A program made the position numbers and the translations under genes. Positions 34,733 to 46,302 of a DNA stretch of 64,000 nucleotides are shown here, one piece after another. Each line of letters starts with the position of its first letter. The stretch's first letter is position 1. The DNA comes from Drechmeria coniospora. Lineage: Eukaryota; Ascomycota; Sordariomycetes; Hypocreales; Ophiocordycipitaceae. The notes under the pieces are model-generated. The model searched no databases, had not been told where the DNA came from, and saw nothing but the letters and a program-made list of their open reading frames with translations. The stretch is taken from positions 2,294,001 to 2,358,000 of the forward strand of contig NC_054389.1 in assembly GCF_001625195.1 (NCBI RefSeq). Reading direction: 5' to 3'.

Positions 34733-36249
34733 TCAGTCCACCACGTCGTCCATCATGAACTCGAGAAAGGACGAGCCTGGGTGGGTTTCTCCGCAGCAAG
34801 GGCAGATTCCTTCATCTTCCGAGTCATAGTCCGAATCGGTGATCTCGTAACCACTGAATCGTGAGAACTGGACCCACTCACGCTCGACACCATCCCGAGA
34901 GCTCAAGACTCGCTTCCAGATAACGGAGTCTTCGTCCCGAGTCGACGGCGGATGGTCCTCCTCTGCCGGGGCCGGAGGGAGAGCACCCAGCCTCGGGTGA
35001 TAGCCACCGCTGAAATGAGCCAGGTGACCGTTGGCGTCGTCGTCGGCCATGTCATCGACGTCCGAGGCCGAAGGGTCCCCTATCCAGGCGCGGATGACGC
35101 GAGCGCACCACTTCTTGCCGGACAGGGGCTGCAGGTGCTTCGCGTGGGCCACGAAGGCGGCAGGTCCGTCGAGGTAGAGGCCCTCGTCCTTGAGCATGCC
35201 GCTCAGCTCGGCCGAGGCTTTCATGCCGGCGTCGTCGAAGGGCATGCCCGTCACCCGGAGCTCGTTGAGGGTACAGCCGAGCTCATGACTGGCGATGTCG
35301 TGGAGTTCGGATCCGGAAAAGGGCAGCAGGGTGTCGGAAAAGTTGATGAGGTCGAGTCGAACGGAACCGAGGGCGGGGAGAAGACGGGGCCTGGGATTCA
35401 GGTCGCTTCGGAAGCGGTGGGCAGGGTCGTAGGGGGCGCGTAGGGCGACGAGGAAGTCGACGATCTGGGTCCAGGTGTAGCACCGGAAGCCGCCGCGGAC
35501 GAGCGGCGGTTCCCTCGGTCGCAGCTGGACCTTGAGGACCTGGTCTCTCTTCAGGTCCGCGTGGTAGTAGCGTTCGAGCTTGTGCTTGCGGCGTTGGTCG
35601 TCAAAGTATCGGGCAACGACGCGCAGGTTGACGTGGGTGATCCTCTGGCGAAACTCGGCGCCCAGCTCGGCAAAGTTGCGCAGCGCCTGGGGGGTTGTGA
35701 AGGTAAAGCTGTTGCATTCCCATAGGTAGCGGGTGCCCTCGACGTGGAGGGCCTTGCAGGTGGCGAGGAAGTGGATGGCGATTTGGTTGCCCCGAAGCCT
35801 CTCCTCGTCCGACAGGTTCTCGCCGACGAGGGGGCTCAGCGGGTCGATGATGGGAGCAGGACTCGTCATGGCGAACTTGAGAATCCGCAGGATCACCTCG
35901 GTGGGCAGGGCGGGGCGGGCGGAGTCGTGGGCGTGGGCAGCCTTGGCCGACCTGGTTCTCCGCAGCGCCGGATTCACCTGCTGCAAATGCGCCTGGGCTA
36001 TGGGCGACCACGAGATGCCGTTCTCTCGCAGGATTCGCTTGAGCCTCGTGTTCTCCTCGACCAAGACATGGTTGGTGTGGCGGAGAGGGTGCTCGTACGA
36101 GGCCCTCGCTTGGTCCTCCTTATCCCGACATTCCCAGGGGAAGACGGTCTGGACTGGCGTGTCAGCGCGCGAGCGACACGAGTTTCTGGGCCGTGCCTCT
36201 GGGGACCAGACCAGACCGCGCGAGGACGTACCGTTCCAGATAGGGCCAT
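34733..36249 (-). CDS. F-box-like protein with C-terminal CPCC motif
   Basis: Probable substrate adaptor of an SCF-type ubiquitin ligase. Exons 36232-36249 (MALSGT) and 34733-36148, with an 83-base intron (GTACGT donor, GCTGAC branch), give 477 residues. An N-terminal helix with a possible short zipper (VLVEENTRLKRILRENGISW) precedes an F-box-like segment starting LPTEVILRILKFAM and running to CKALHVEGTRYLWECNSFTF. The middle has the hydrophobic pattern of fungal F-box relatives. The C-terminus has an acidic stretch (ITDSDYDSEDEGI) followed by CPCCGETHPGSSFLEFM, a four-ligand-like cluster that could bind a metal. The reading frame stays open far upstream (to 37036), but that extension is Pro/Leu repeat from a microsatellite and was excluded. 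Target proteins are unknown. Confidence 0.78.
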
Positions 36250-36680
36250 CCTCTCGTCGGGATAGCGGAAAAGGGACGGTCCAAGGTCGGGAGGTGAGGC
36301 GGCGAAGAGCAAGAACCGCGATTTGCCCTGCTCGGGTCGATTCGGCAAAGGATGGGAGGGCAGGGGTCAGCCCGCGTGCAGCTGAGATGATGCGGCAGGC
36401 TGGCGGCGGCGGCGGCGGCGGAACAGGAGAAAATGTCTCAGGCGGGCAGGACTCGGGCTCACGGAGAGGGGGGCCTTGACGTAGATGGGCTGCATAGGTT
36501 GGGAGAGAGTCCACGGGATTCAAAAGAGGGACGCGGCGATGAACAGTTTGAAATTGTTCGTGGACGGCCGATGGGAGAAGACTGGGAGGGGGGAGAAGAA
36601 GAAACAATTGCTGGCACCATGGGCCGTCTGGGCAGAGTGCACAGGGGAGAGAGAGTGTGTGTATGTAAGTACACGGGACA

Positions 36681-36915
36681 GGTAGAAGAGGGTAGAGAAG
36701 GGGGTAGAGAAGAGGGTAGAGAAGAGGGTAGAGAAGAGGGTAGAGAAGAGGGTAGAGAAGAGGGTAGAGAAGAGGGCAGAGAAGAGGATAGGGAAGAGGG
36801 TAGGGAAGAGGGTAGGGAAGAGGGTAGGGAAGAGGGTAGGGAAGAGGGTAGGGAAGAGGGTAGTAGGGAAGAGGGTAGGGAAGAGGGTAGTGAAGAGGGA
36901 AGGGAAGAGAGCAGT
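36681..36915. repeat. 12-bp purine-strand tandem repeat
   Basis: About 18 copies of a 12-bp unit, GGTAGAGAAGAG or GGTAGGGAAGAG, with a shift of variant along the array (TAGAGAAGAG first, TAGGGAAGAG later). All purine-rich on the plus strand, roughly 430-670 bases upstream of the F-box gene start. Open frames through it encode Arg/Glu or Leu/Pro/Ser repeats and are artefacts. Confidence 0.93.
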
Positions 36916-37174
36916 GAGTCGGCTGACTGGTCGCCGGCAACCAGGCGAAGGGGCCGTTCGCACAACAGCTGGCCTGGGTCCTTTGAACGATTTTGCCCTC
37001 TATTCCTCTTGAATTGAACCAACTAAGCAGTCGCACCCTGACGGCCGGCTGCGAGTGGTGAGAGACGCTGGTTGGGAAGACGGCGAATGGGCGGTGGGCG
37101 GCGGGCGGCGACGGTGTTTAAAAGAAGAGTGACGGAGGTGAAGGCGGAGGAGGCATGAGTTCCAAGGCCAGCCA

Positions 37175-37188
37175 GGGGGGGGGGGGGG
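37175..37188. repeat. poly-G run (14 bases)
   Basis: Fourteen consecutive G in non-coding DNA. Confidence 0.9.
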
Positions 37189-39148
37189 AGGATGGGATGG
37201 GGGTTCATTGATGACCTGTGGCTTTCGGCGGCCGATAACCCACTGGGTCTCGAGGTATCGAGTACTCGTGTTCATACCACCTAGCAAGGGATGCCGTGTG
37301 GTACAGGTGCTCGTTGCGGAGTAACGAGTACATGCGACCGACGTTGGGCTACGAAAATCAGCCGTTGGCCACGGGCCACTCCTTTCCAGCCCTTGTTTAG
37401 TTCTGCGGGGAAGGGGCAACCGGTCTGGGGAACGAGGATAATACCGTGACAGTGAGTTGGGTGCGTGCGTGCCTTCCCCATTTGCCGCCTCTGCCACATT
37501 GGCCACGGGTGCTCGAGATGCCTGCCATTTTCGGACTCGTAGCAAGGCGGCATCACGTCGATATGATATGATTGATTTGATTCGATTTGATTCGATTTCT
37601 CTTTTAACTTGATTTGCGCGACTTGAATGGAGCCGACGCATGCCTGCCAGCCGAGGGATTCAAGCACAAGTATGTCACACCGGCATCCAGTGGGAGCGCA
37701 CTTGCTCGATTCCTCCCATGCCAAGGACGCCCCATTCACAGAGCCGGCGATACATGTCGAGTTTGACCACGTCCTCATCGAATATCGGATGTCTTTCTTT
37801 CTGTCTTTCTTTCGAACGATGATGATGGGACGGATCGAGACCGAATGGGCGACCCCTTTTTTGGGTGACGAGGAGTGTCGATCGAGCTGTCCAGTCCAGG
37901 CTGGAGGGACGGTCAGCGGAGTGGGTGTGTCGAAAGATGACTCGCAGGTCGCCGTCGGTGTTTTCGCAGGTAACATATTTCACTTCATCCACTCGTCCCC
38001 GTGCTCGTCCTCACTCCCGCTCGACGGACCAATAGGCTCTGGATAGGGGCGTTGGGGCTGAAAAGGAGTGCCGTCGTGTCGTGTTGGACCGTCGACGTTG
38101 GGCACCCAGCGGCACGGGCTGAGCATTTGGCACCTGGACGAGCGCCGGAGCAGAACGACATGACGTGCCTGTCCTCGTGCTCCCCACCCCAATCCCCGAT
38201 GCGATGGCCGTGGTGCCAACCAGCGGACGACGCCAGACTGATGCGGCCCTGGAGCCCGTCCACTCCTCCGCGCCTCTTTTCCTGCCCTCGTGCCCTCGTG
38301 AGTGTATGAGCACGAATACGAGCACGAGAGGGAGCGCAGAGAACAGGGAGTATGCAGAGTATACATGACAGACAGAGTACGGAGTGTGCAGAGAAGAGAT
38401 GCAGATGCATACGAGAGCACCTTTTTTGTCGATTTCACCCGCGCCCATACGAGGTAAGTTGTACGGTACGACCGACCATTGCGGCACGCCTTCCGTGGCC
38501 GAGTGCAAAATGATGGGAAAATGCCAATCCAGGGAACGGGTGAGCGAGATGAAAATAAGTCTGATCATTCCATTCCGAACCAACATGACACGTGCGTGGT
38601 CGAGAACCGAGCGGTAGCGAGCGAGTCGTATCCCTCGGCCGGCGACGAGGGGAGCGGCTTCGTCTCGGCCTGACGACGCAAACCCCGACAATGTCAGCGA
38701 CCCGCATCCTCCCGCGTCGTTCCCGTGCTGGAGAGAGACCATGTCACCCAATCCCATGGCATTTTTCGGCTCACGGGTAGATGATTGTCCCGTCTGCATG
38801 ATCCCGGCTCGGAGCTTTTGTGTTCACCGGAGTTGGCAGGGCCGTGTCGGCTGACAGGGACCCTCGCGTTCCGACAAGGCATAATTACCCGCACCAATCA
38901 GGCTTGCGCCGACCTCCTTGTCAAGCAGGTTTGCTCACCTCGGGGGGAGGGGGGGTTCGATATCCGTCCATTCATCTACGGAGTACGGAGTAGGCTACGG
39001 AGTAGACATCTCTGGCTTGCTGAGGGAACCGTCCATTCTGTTGATGAGGAGGATCAAGGCCCGCACGACGGATCGGTGGACATGACGGGCACGACGGGAG
39101 ACGACTGCCACGATGAGGCGCTGGATGCATTCGTGCACATCATCTCCT

Positions 39149-40124
39149 TTACTGCTTGCCATAGTCTTCCTTCCAGAGACGATCCCATTCGTCTCTGTCG
39201 ACGGCGAACTGGCGCACGTACTCGTGTTCCAGTTCGTGGGCTCGCCGCCCAAGCAGCACCAAGCTGTGAAGCGGAGGACCGAGCTCCTCGTCGGCGCTGC
39301 ACAGCTGCTCCAAGGTGCCGGCGACAAACTTTTCCGTCTTGCCGCCGACGCGCGCGGCGCCGATGGCCAAGCTGTGCCGGCCGTACACGCCCTCCTTGCG
39401 CTCCTCCTCGACATCAATCATCTGCTGGGCGCATTGGCCGACGGTCATGTACCGGGGCGGCTCGTAGATCAGCCTACCCCTCGCCATGTTCTCCAAGCTC
39501 TGCTCCTTGACCTTGATGTCGACGAGGACCAAGGTGTGCAGACCGATGGATCGGTTCTCCTTGATTCGGTCGTAGAACGACGACGGCCGCCAAGAGTCGG
39601 TGAAGAAGACCATGGACACCGTCTGGCCAAAGTTGTACAGCTGAAGGCCGCAGGCGCCGATTCCCGACAGGATCGACGCGTTGGGCACGGTGCGGACAGG
39701 GATCCCGAGTTCCCTCGCTCGGATGACGAGGTCGGTGTGCGTCGTCGCGCTGCGAAAATATGAGCCACGAGCTGCCTCGAAGCAAGGTCGGGTCGGGCTG
39801 GCCGCCTACCCAAACGGATCGCCGACGACGCAAAAGGCGACGTCCTCGCTTTGCGCGCCGCGCAGTATCTCGTCGCTGTTGGACTCGACCATTTCACGGT
39901 CGGCCACGGTTATCGACCGTCCATAGTAGCCTTCCTGCGAGCCGTTAGCGGTCCTGCTGTCGGTGCCGCCATGCCGAGCCGTCACTTGCCAGGACGGACT
40001 GCTCGACGAGCAGGATGCTGGTGTAGGCCTCCAGGTACACCCTCGAGGCGTTTTTGACAATCTCCAACCCCTTGACGGTGATGTCTGTCTCGTCGGAGAG
40101 GCCGAGGCCCACGAGGTACAGCAT
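39149..40124 (-). CDS. DPH5: diphthine methyl ester synthase (DPH5)
   Basis: SAM-dependent methyltransferase that makes diphthine methyl ester on His of elongation factor 2, a step of diphthamide synthesis in the cytosol. Exons 39990-40124, 39810-39934 and 39149-39749 give 286 residues, the usual length. Conserved segments: [59 protein letters not shown] and [20 protein letters not shown]. The first intron reads CTG|GCAAGT ... CGCAG|GAAGG, that is a GC-AG intron; it yields SVL-EGYYGRS. The alternative, GTGACG donor with the AAG acceptor four bases later, yields SVLA-SYYGRS and is also in phase. The second intron (60 bases) is GT-AG. The Dph5 identity is secure either way. Confidence 0.95.
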
Positions 40125-41014
40125 GGTGGTCTTTTGTCTGCTTGATTTGATTGCTGTACCTGATGGACCAAAAAAATGAGAGCATCGATCACATCTGTGC
40201 TGTAAGTAAGTATGCCATCACCGGGTTTCCATTGAAAAATGCCCCGCGGTGGGGCATCCGAGTCACTTTGCTGGAAAACCATGTACTGTACGGAGTAAGT
40301 ACACCTCATGTACTTACTGTACTCCGTAGTACGGAGTAGTAATACTCGTACTTGTAATCAAAATAATTAGTACGGAGTACGGCAGAACACTTCAGGCACC
40401 CAGTACTTGTGTCGTGCGGTGCCAGAGCCGTGAGAGACTGCAGCGCAGCGAAGCCATATTACAGGTACATGTAATTACTTGTACTTGGGTGTATCCGTGC
40501 GTTCTTACTTACTAGTATACAGTACTCCTACCTAGTACTGTACGAAGAACCTGGTATCCATTGCCTACCTAGTACCTACCCACGGCACCCACGGACTACC
40601 TTGTGCTTGTACAAGTACTGAAGCACTTGCTTATCATGTATGTATGTATGTATAAATACAGTACATTTATCTGCATGTACTCTTGAGATAGGTAATGGTA
40701 ATGAAGTACTTGCGCTCCGTACGCCTCGCTACGTCGTCTAGTGTTGTTGTATGAACAGCCACTAGACAAAAATGATGATTCAACTTCGGTAGCGCTACTA
40801 CTACAAAGTGAATCGACACTTTTGCCACCCCACTGTACATGTACTTAAGTACTGTATTTTACCGTGCCGCCCAGGTAATACTCTGGTGCCTGTGCTTATC
40901 GCTGAGGCAGGACGTCATGGCGCTAACTGGTCTTGGTACTCTCTCCATCTCCCGTCTGCATCAACAAACAACTCGATCCAACATCCTACCTTTCCCTCGG
41001 CATCCCGCCTCGTC
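40125..41014. repeat. GTAC island in the divergent DPH5-SNU23 promoter region
   Basis: The 890-base gap between two divergently transcribed housekeeping genes is dominated from 40195 to 40870 by GTAC words (TACGGAGTA, CATGTACTTACTG, AAGTACTG) and a TATG/TGTA run near 40638-40652. Its location means the repeats lie within or next to two promoters. Confidence 0.7.
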
Positions 41015-41734
41015 ATGTCAGACTCCAAAAAGGGCGGCGCCTACGGCACGCCCGCGGGCGATACCGACTTCCGCAAGAGCTATAACCTCGACGAATACGC
41101 CGCCAAGGCTCGGGAGCGCGAGGCGATGGAGAAGGAGGAGCGCAAGGCTCGGTACGAGGCGAAGCTCGCGGGCAAGAAGTACTACAAGCCCTTGACGGGC
41201 GACGAAACGTACACGTCGGCGCGGAGAAACGTCATGGACCTCAGCGCGCAGATTGGAAAGACACAACTCGTGCCCGCCGGCGCCGGCGTCGGAAAGCGTG
41301 GCCGCAGCGCCGGTTTCTACTGCGACGCCTGCGACCTCACCTTCAAGGACAATCTCCAGTTCGTCGAGCACATCAACACGCCGCAACACCTGGCCAACAC
41401 GGGCCAGACGACCGAGGTCAGGCGGGCGACGGCCGAAGAGGTCCACGAACGAATCGCCTTTTACATCCGTCGAAAGGAGGACCTCGACCGCGAGAGGGCG
41501 ACGGACCTGCAGGAGAGGCTGAAGATACGGGAGGAGGAGCAGAAGGAGGAGACGGAGGAGAAGCGGCGGAAGAGGAGGGCCGAGGCCGAGAAGAGGCGTC
41601 TGCAGAGGGAAGAGGAAGCCAAGGTGAAGACCGAGTACGGCGAGGACGTGCGGATCGAAGGGGAGCACGACGATGACGATATGATGGCCCAGATGGGCTT
41701 TGCGGGCTTTGGCTCTTCCAAGAAAGGGACGTGA
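41015..41734 (+). CDS. SNU23: U4/U6.U5 tri-snRNP protein Snu23 (ZMAT2-like)
   Basis: Nuclear spliceosome component of the tri-snRNP B complex. Single exon, 239 residues, starting at the ATG at 41015 (MSDSKKGGAYGTPAGDTDFR). An N-terminal charged helical region with YKPLTGDETYTSARRNVMDL precedes a matrin-type C2H2 zinc finger: FYCDACDLTFKDNLQFVEHI with Cys103, Cys106, His119 and His125. A long Glu/Arg/Lys helix follows (about residues 145-210) and the protein ends in an acidic patch and MAQMGFAGFGSSKK, the family's typical tail. The ATG at 40808 in the same frame gives an unlikely leader and was rejected. Confidence 0.94.
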   Translation: MSDSKKGGAYGTPAGDTDFRKSYNLDEYAAKAREREAMEKEERKARYEAKLAGKKYYKPLTGDETYTSARRNVMDLSAQIGKTQLVPAGAGVGKRGRSAGFYCDACDLTFKDNLQFVEHINTPQHLANTGQTTEVRRATAEEVHERIAFYIRRKEDLDRERATDLQERLKIREEEQKEETEEKRRKRRAEAEKRRLQREEEAKVKTEYGEDVRIEGEHDDDDMMAQMGFAGFGSSKKGT

Positions 41735-42795
41735 CGATGGGCATGGACTGAGCGGGAGTACGAAGGCGACATGGCATCGCCGTGGAGAGTTGGAGAATGA
41801 TACCCCCTTGTGGCAACGAGAGAAAACGGCCGAGGTGCGGCGCTGATTCCACAGAGCAATCGGGCCTCGGTGAGATGCCGCCATGGTGCAACCCAAGCAT
41901 CCTCGTACGGTGTGCAGTACCTAATTACAGCACTGTTGTACGGTAGTAGTTGGTACCTAGTACCTACAGGCACTTGGAGGTAGGTCAGTTAGTGATGCCT
42001 TGGTGGGTGGCAACCGTACCAAGATGCGACACCAAGGCATTAATTAACAGGTTAGTACGGAGTATCTACCTAATAGATACTAACCTTACTGGCATCACTA
42101 CTAGGAACCTAGTACAGTACCTGCCTGTGCATGTACAGCAGTGAGATGTGCAGCAACTACTGGAAGGACTGCACAGGTGGTAGCACTGCAATCCCATGCC
42201 GCACTGCGCAACGCAGCAATGCAAGGCCGTAATACCGTAATACCAGCTGCTGCCAGTGCAGTCAGTAACCATGGCTCCTCACGCCAACAGCAGAGGCCAA
42301 GTCGAGCGCAAGTACGGAGTACTGTAATTACCAGTTACAGAGCCGCTGGGTACCTCCAGCCCCGCCAGCAAGCTGGTGGTTGGGCGGCCAAGACCTTGTA
42401 AAACGCCCGTCTTGTCCCTATTAGACGTATGCGGAAAAAGGGACTGAGATGACGACTAAGTAAGTACTTTCTGCTCCGTACTGCCGACCGACATGAATTG
42501 ATAGGAGTTGACGCTCAGGGGGCCGGAACCTCGTTGCCGACCCCGCAACCACGCCACTGGCCACTTCGACGGTGAGGGAGCTGAGCGACTCGAGGCTGAT
42601 CCTACTCACGACGCAACTGCATCGGCAGTGACGGACACCTCGGTTGAATGGTCGTGTCACGACAAGTCGACCCTTCCTACTACCCCCGACGGCGAAGAGC
42701 GAGACAGCAGGCTGCACGTGCGTATAGAACGAAGCCGCAGCCGACACCCTTTTGGAGATTGAGCACGCCATCTCCCTCTGGACCGCACCGTCGAC
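41735..42795. other. intergenic region with GTAC island
   Basis: GTAC-type words dominate 41900-42340 and include TAGGTACCTA forms. From 42480 to 42795 the sequence is ordinary leader or promoter of the E2 gene. No further gene is seen. Confidence 0.55.
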
Positions 42796-43453
42796 ATGTC
42801 TGCTTCTGCGGCCGCGTCGCTGCTGAGCCGGCAGCTCCGGGAGATTCAAGTCAGCCGGGACCTGCCCGGCATCTCCTGCGGTCTCGTCAACGACGGTAAC
42901 ATTTTCGAGTGGGACGTGATGCTCATGATCACCGACGACTGCAAGTACTACGGCGGTGAGACTCCTCCCCCCTTCCGCCCCGATGCTTGCTCCCTCCCTC
43001 GTCCATGCGTTCCCATTCCTGCCCGCCGTGATGCGTGGCAGCATGCCGAACCCCCAATAGGCTGACGTCGATGCTCGCGAATCTGCAGGAGGCAACTTTC
43101 GCGCCCGCATGATCTTCCCCCCCACGTACCCGCACATGCCCCCCTCGTTTGCGTTTCAACGTCCGGTACCCTTTCACCCGAACATCTACCCGACCGGCCA
43201 GCTGTGCATCTCCATCCTGCACCCGCCCGAGGAGGACGAGTACGGCTACGAGGACGCGTCGGAGCGCTGGTCCCCCGTCCAGTCGCCGGAGACGATCCTC
43301 CTCAGCATCATCAGCCTCTTCCACAGCCCCAACGAGGAGAGCCCCGCTAACGTCGAGGCGGCCCGCCTCCTGCGCGAGGAGCGCGAGGGCAAGCACAAGG
43401 AGTACAGGTCACGCGTCAGGAAGTGTGTGCGGGAGAGCCTGGGCGAGGACTGA
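42796..43453 (+). CDS. UBC7: ubiquitin-conjugating enzyme E2, Ubc7/UBE2G2 type
   Basis: E2 enzyme that serves ER-associated degradation with membrane E3 ligases. Exons 42796-42955 and 43089-43453 give 174 residues; the 133-base intron joins CKYYGG to GNFRAR. The HPN motif is at residues 83-85 and the catalytic cysteine is Cys93 in GQLCISILHPPEEDEYGYE. The acidic loop after the cysteine (EEDEYGYEDASERWSPVQSP) is the Ubc7/UBE2G hallmark, longer than in other E2s. The N-terminus MSASAAASLLSRQLREIQVS is the usual first helix. The C-terminal helix ends VRKCVRESLGED. Ubc7 against the closely related UBE2G1-like group cannot be settled by eye, but ERAD-type Ubc7 is the better match. Confidence 0.9.
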
Positions 43454-43471
43454 GGGAGGGTGAGGGGGGGA

Positions 43472-43506
<35 letters not shown>

Positions 43507-43540
43507 AGGGCGTGAGAGAGAGAGAGGGGGGGGGGGGGGC

Positions 43541-43589
<49 letters not shown>

Positions 43590-43620
43590 GCCGAGGGTTA
43601 GGAGGGGCAGACGTGAGATG
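43454..43620. repeat. GA/GT microsatellite with poly-G core
   Basis: Immediately after the UBC7 stop codon are (GA)n tracts, a run of 14 G at 43526-43539, (GT)n and another (GA)n tract, all purine- or GT-biased on the coding strand. This is within the likely 3' UTR. Confidence 0.9.
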
Positions 43621-43899
43621 GAGTGCGCGAGAGATGGGGAGAGAGCGTGACAGAGAGCATAACAGAGCGAGAGCGAGCGATGGCGAGGATTCAAGGTGGA
43701 ACATGGACATGGACGGTAGCTGTGTACGCATGCATGGAGGTGTCGCATTCGGGCGGTGTTTCGGAGTATGGATTATCAGGCAGTCGCAGTCACTGGGCAA
43801 GTCCGGGCAGGAGGAAACGAGCACGGGGAATCGGCGCCAATATCAATCATTGTCCCACCATGGCAGGCAGCTCTGTCGACCATCCACCCGCCCGTCCGT
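43621..43899. other. convergent gap, UBC7 to ALG1
   Basis: Short convergent 3' flanks. Nothing further is recognised. Confidence 0.5.
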
Positions 43900-45438
43900 C
43901 TATTTGTCATTGGTGAATCCGATCAAGGGTGCCACGACCCGGTCCCATTCGTCATCCCACCGCAGAGCCCCCTCCTTGACGGCACCCCGCCTCAAGGTAG
44001 CCAGCTCCTCGTCACCGGCGACGCTGAACAGCCGACGAAGGATCGCGGTCAGCTGCGAGGCCGTCTCGAACCCGCAGCCGTTCTCGCCCTCCTTGACGAG
44101 CTCGCCGAAGCTCTCAAAGGCCGAGTAGGCGGCCACGGGCAGGCCAGACCCGAACATGTCGACGACCTTCATCGGCAGGTCGACGCCCGAGCTCGACTTG
44201 TGCAGGGAGACGCCCAGGTCGGCGGCGGCGAGCAGCGCTGCGTAGTCGCGGCTGGAGAGCCAGGCGGTGACGATGCGCACGCCGGGGAGTCGGCCGCCGT
44301 CTTGGAGCGAGGCTATCTTCTCGAGATACTTTTTCTTCTCCGGACCCTTGCCCGTGATGACGGCGAGAATCGGCGAAGGCGGCTCGGCGTCGACGTCGGC
44401 GTCGGCTTCGGCGTTGGCGTAGGCGACGAGGGAATCGAGCAAGATGTTAAAGTCCTCGTCGGGCGTCCACGAGGTGCTGCTCACGATGAGCCGGACCGTG
44501 CCCTCGACAATATCCGCCGCCTGGCTCTTCGTCTCCGGCAGCTTGGACAGGAAGGCGTAGCGTTCCTTAGTTGACCGTCGGGGCTGGAAGATTTCCGCCG
44601 GTCGGTCGTGCAGCGTGTAGACGGGGCCCTTGAGCACGACTTGCCCCCCCTTGAGCTCCCGAGCCATGGCATCCGTCACCGAGAGATTGGCGTTGCCGAG
44701 GAATCGTCCAAACTCCATTTCGTAAAATCGGTAAAAGGGAACGAGGGGTCGGTACAGAATCTTTTGGGCTAGGATGGAGTGACCGTAGTTGTGCCAGTCC
44801 ACAATCACCTTGCTACCGCGCACCAAGGAGACGAGGAGGGCAACGTGAAAGGTCGGGATCGATGGCGGATTCTGTCACCGTTACCGATGGCTCTCCTCAC
44901 CAGCCGAGAGACGAGACTGCGGAGACGAACCTGGATGATGATCCACTGCGCCGGAGGCGTCGCGAACATGAGCGTGTAGAAGAGGGTCCAGAACTGCTGC
45001 ATCACCTTGCAGGGAAGGTTGATGAAGAAGGGCAGGTTGCCCCAGACGATCCACTCGGGCGTTGGCGTGAGAGGATACATGGTGACGCGCGGGTTGCCAA
45101 TAAGCTGGGGATGCCTCGCCGTTTCTGCACCTTCACATCAGCACGGCTGAAAGGTTGCGATGGGGGTTTCGTCTTGGACCTTTGTATCCGACAATGTCGA
45201 CCTTGCGGCCATGCTTTGCGACGCTGATGGCATGATACTGCATACGGGGGCTCCGTCCGACGTCGCCCAGAACCAAGATCTGAATCCTCTCGTCTTCGGG
45301 CCTCTCGGCGGGGTGATATCGGGTCGGTATGGCGTTGCCGAGGGTTCGGCGCAGCCAGGCGAGCGTGGTGAAGCCATAGCTGACGACGATGACGAAGAGG
45401 ACGCCTGCGAGGAGGGAGGCCAGAAATGGGACGATCAT
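43900..45438 (-). CDS. ALG1: chitobiosyldiphosphodolichol beta-1,4-mannosyltransferase (ALG1)
   Basis: Glycosyltransferase family 33 enzyme that adds the first mannose to GlcNAc2-PP-dolichol on the cytosolic face of the ER. Exons 45180-45438, 44931-45124 and 43900-44871 give 474 residues. An N-terminal membrane anchor ([20 protein letters not shown]) precedes [20 protein letters not shown], the Alg1 signature. Splicing joins GYK to [14 protein letters not shown] and IIQ to [20 protein letters not shown]. Later landmarks are [25 protein letters not shown], and the nucleotide-sugar region [20 protein letters not shown] with the [12 protein letters not shown] motif. Introns are 55 and 59 bases. 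It works in the same ER pathway family as GPI8 in this window but is not linked to it. Confidence 0.95.
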
Positions 45439-46302
45439 GGCGAGAGGGAGAGTTAGAATTCGTCTCCTCCTGTCTCCTGCTCCTCCACTTTCTCTTCTCC
45501 TTTCTTTTGCTTGTTTCCTTTTTGTTTCGGCTGTTTGTGGTTGATGCGAGAGAGAGCGATGAGAGATGAGGCGCTGGCAGCCTATGCCGTCATGGCACCG
45601 TTCAGCAGGCCGACCAGAAAGTAGCCAGTAGCACTGCAACAAGGAGGACAACCGGATGAGTCGGACTCGGAGACTGGAGAGGAGTGAAGGACGGAGAAGT
45701 GAAGGAAGGACGGACGAACGAACGAACGAACGAACGGAGGGGAGGGCGAGATTCGGCAATGCAACAGCAGCAGCTCGTAGCTGGACCGAGATTGTCACCT
45801 CACCTCGTCGCCACAGTATTATACCGCCGACGCTCGAGCGCGTGCAAGGCTCCAGGCTGCGGGATCTAACGTCCAGCCTTCCAAGACGGGACGACTCGTC
45901 CGAGTCCAATGGTCAGGGCGAGCTACAGTGGGGGTGCTTGCCTTCATTTTGTAAGCTTGGCGTTGAATCCGGTGGTGGTGGTAGGCGGCGGCTCGCTGGC
46001 CAGTGGAGTCGGTACCCACCTGGCAACTACTTTACGAGTACTCCGTTCTCGAGCAAGTACAAGTACTGTACAAGTACAAGTACACCTTCTGTGAGGTACA
46101 TGCACAGTTTCAGTTGTGCATGCAAGTAATTACGTACATGCAGAGTGCGGAGCACCTACAGGTGTACGGAGTAATTACTTACGGAGCACATGTAACATGT
46201 AAGTGCAGTAAGTACTCGTGCACTACGGAGTAGCCATACTGTGCTTACAGTACATCGTTGCATGTTGGTGCACAAACACACACATCGAGGGATCTAAGTA
46301 AG

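Larger units (their letters stand above)
36250..39148. other. intergenic region between F-box and DPH5 genes
   Basis: Contains the 12-bp purine array and a run of 14 G at 37175-37188. The rest is ordinary sequence with overlapping unsupported frames (for example 38011-38799). A short GTAC patch (TACGGAGTACGGAGTAGG) lies at about 38979-38996, just downstream of DPH5. Confidence 0.5.

Noticed and set aside
36433..37017. Glu/Arg repeat protein open frame (+) and Leu/Pro/Ser frames (-)
   Set aside because: They are translations of the 12-bp purine array with no conserved domain; the F-box gene has a better spliced start at 36249.
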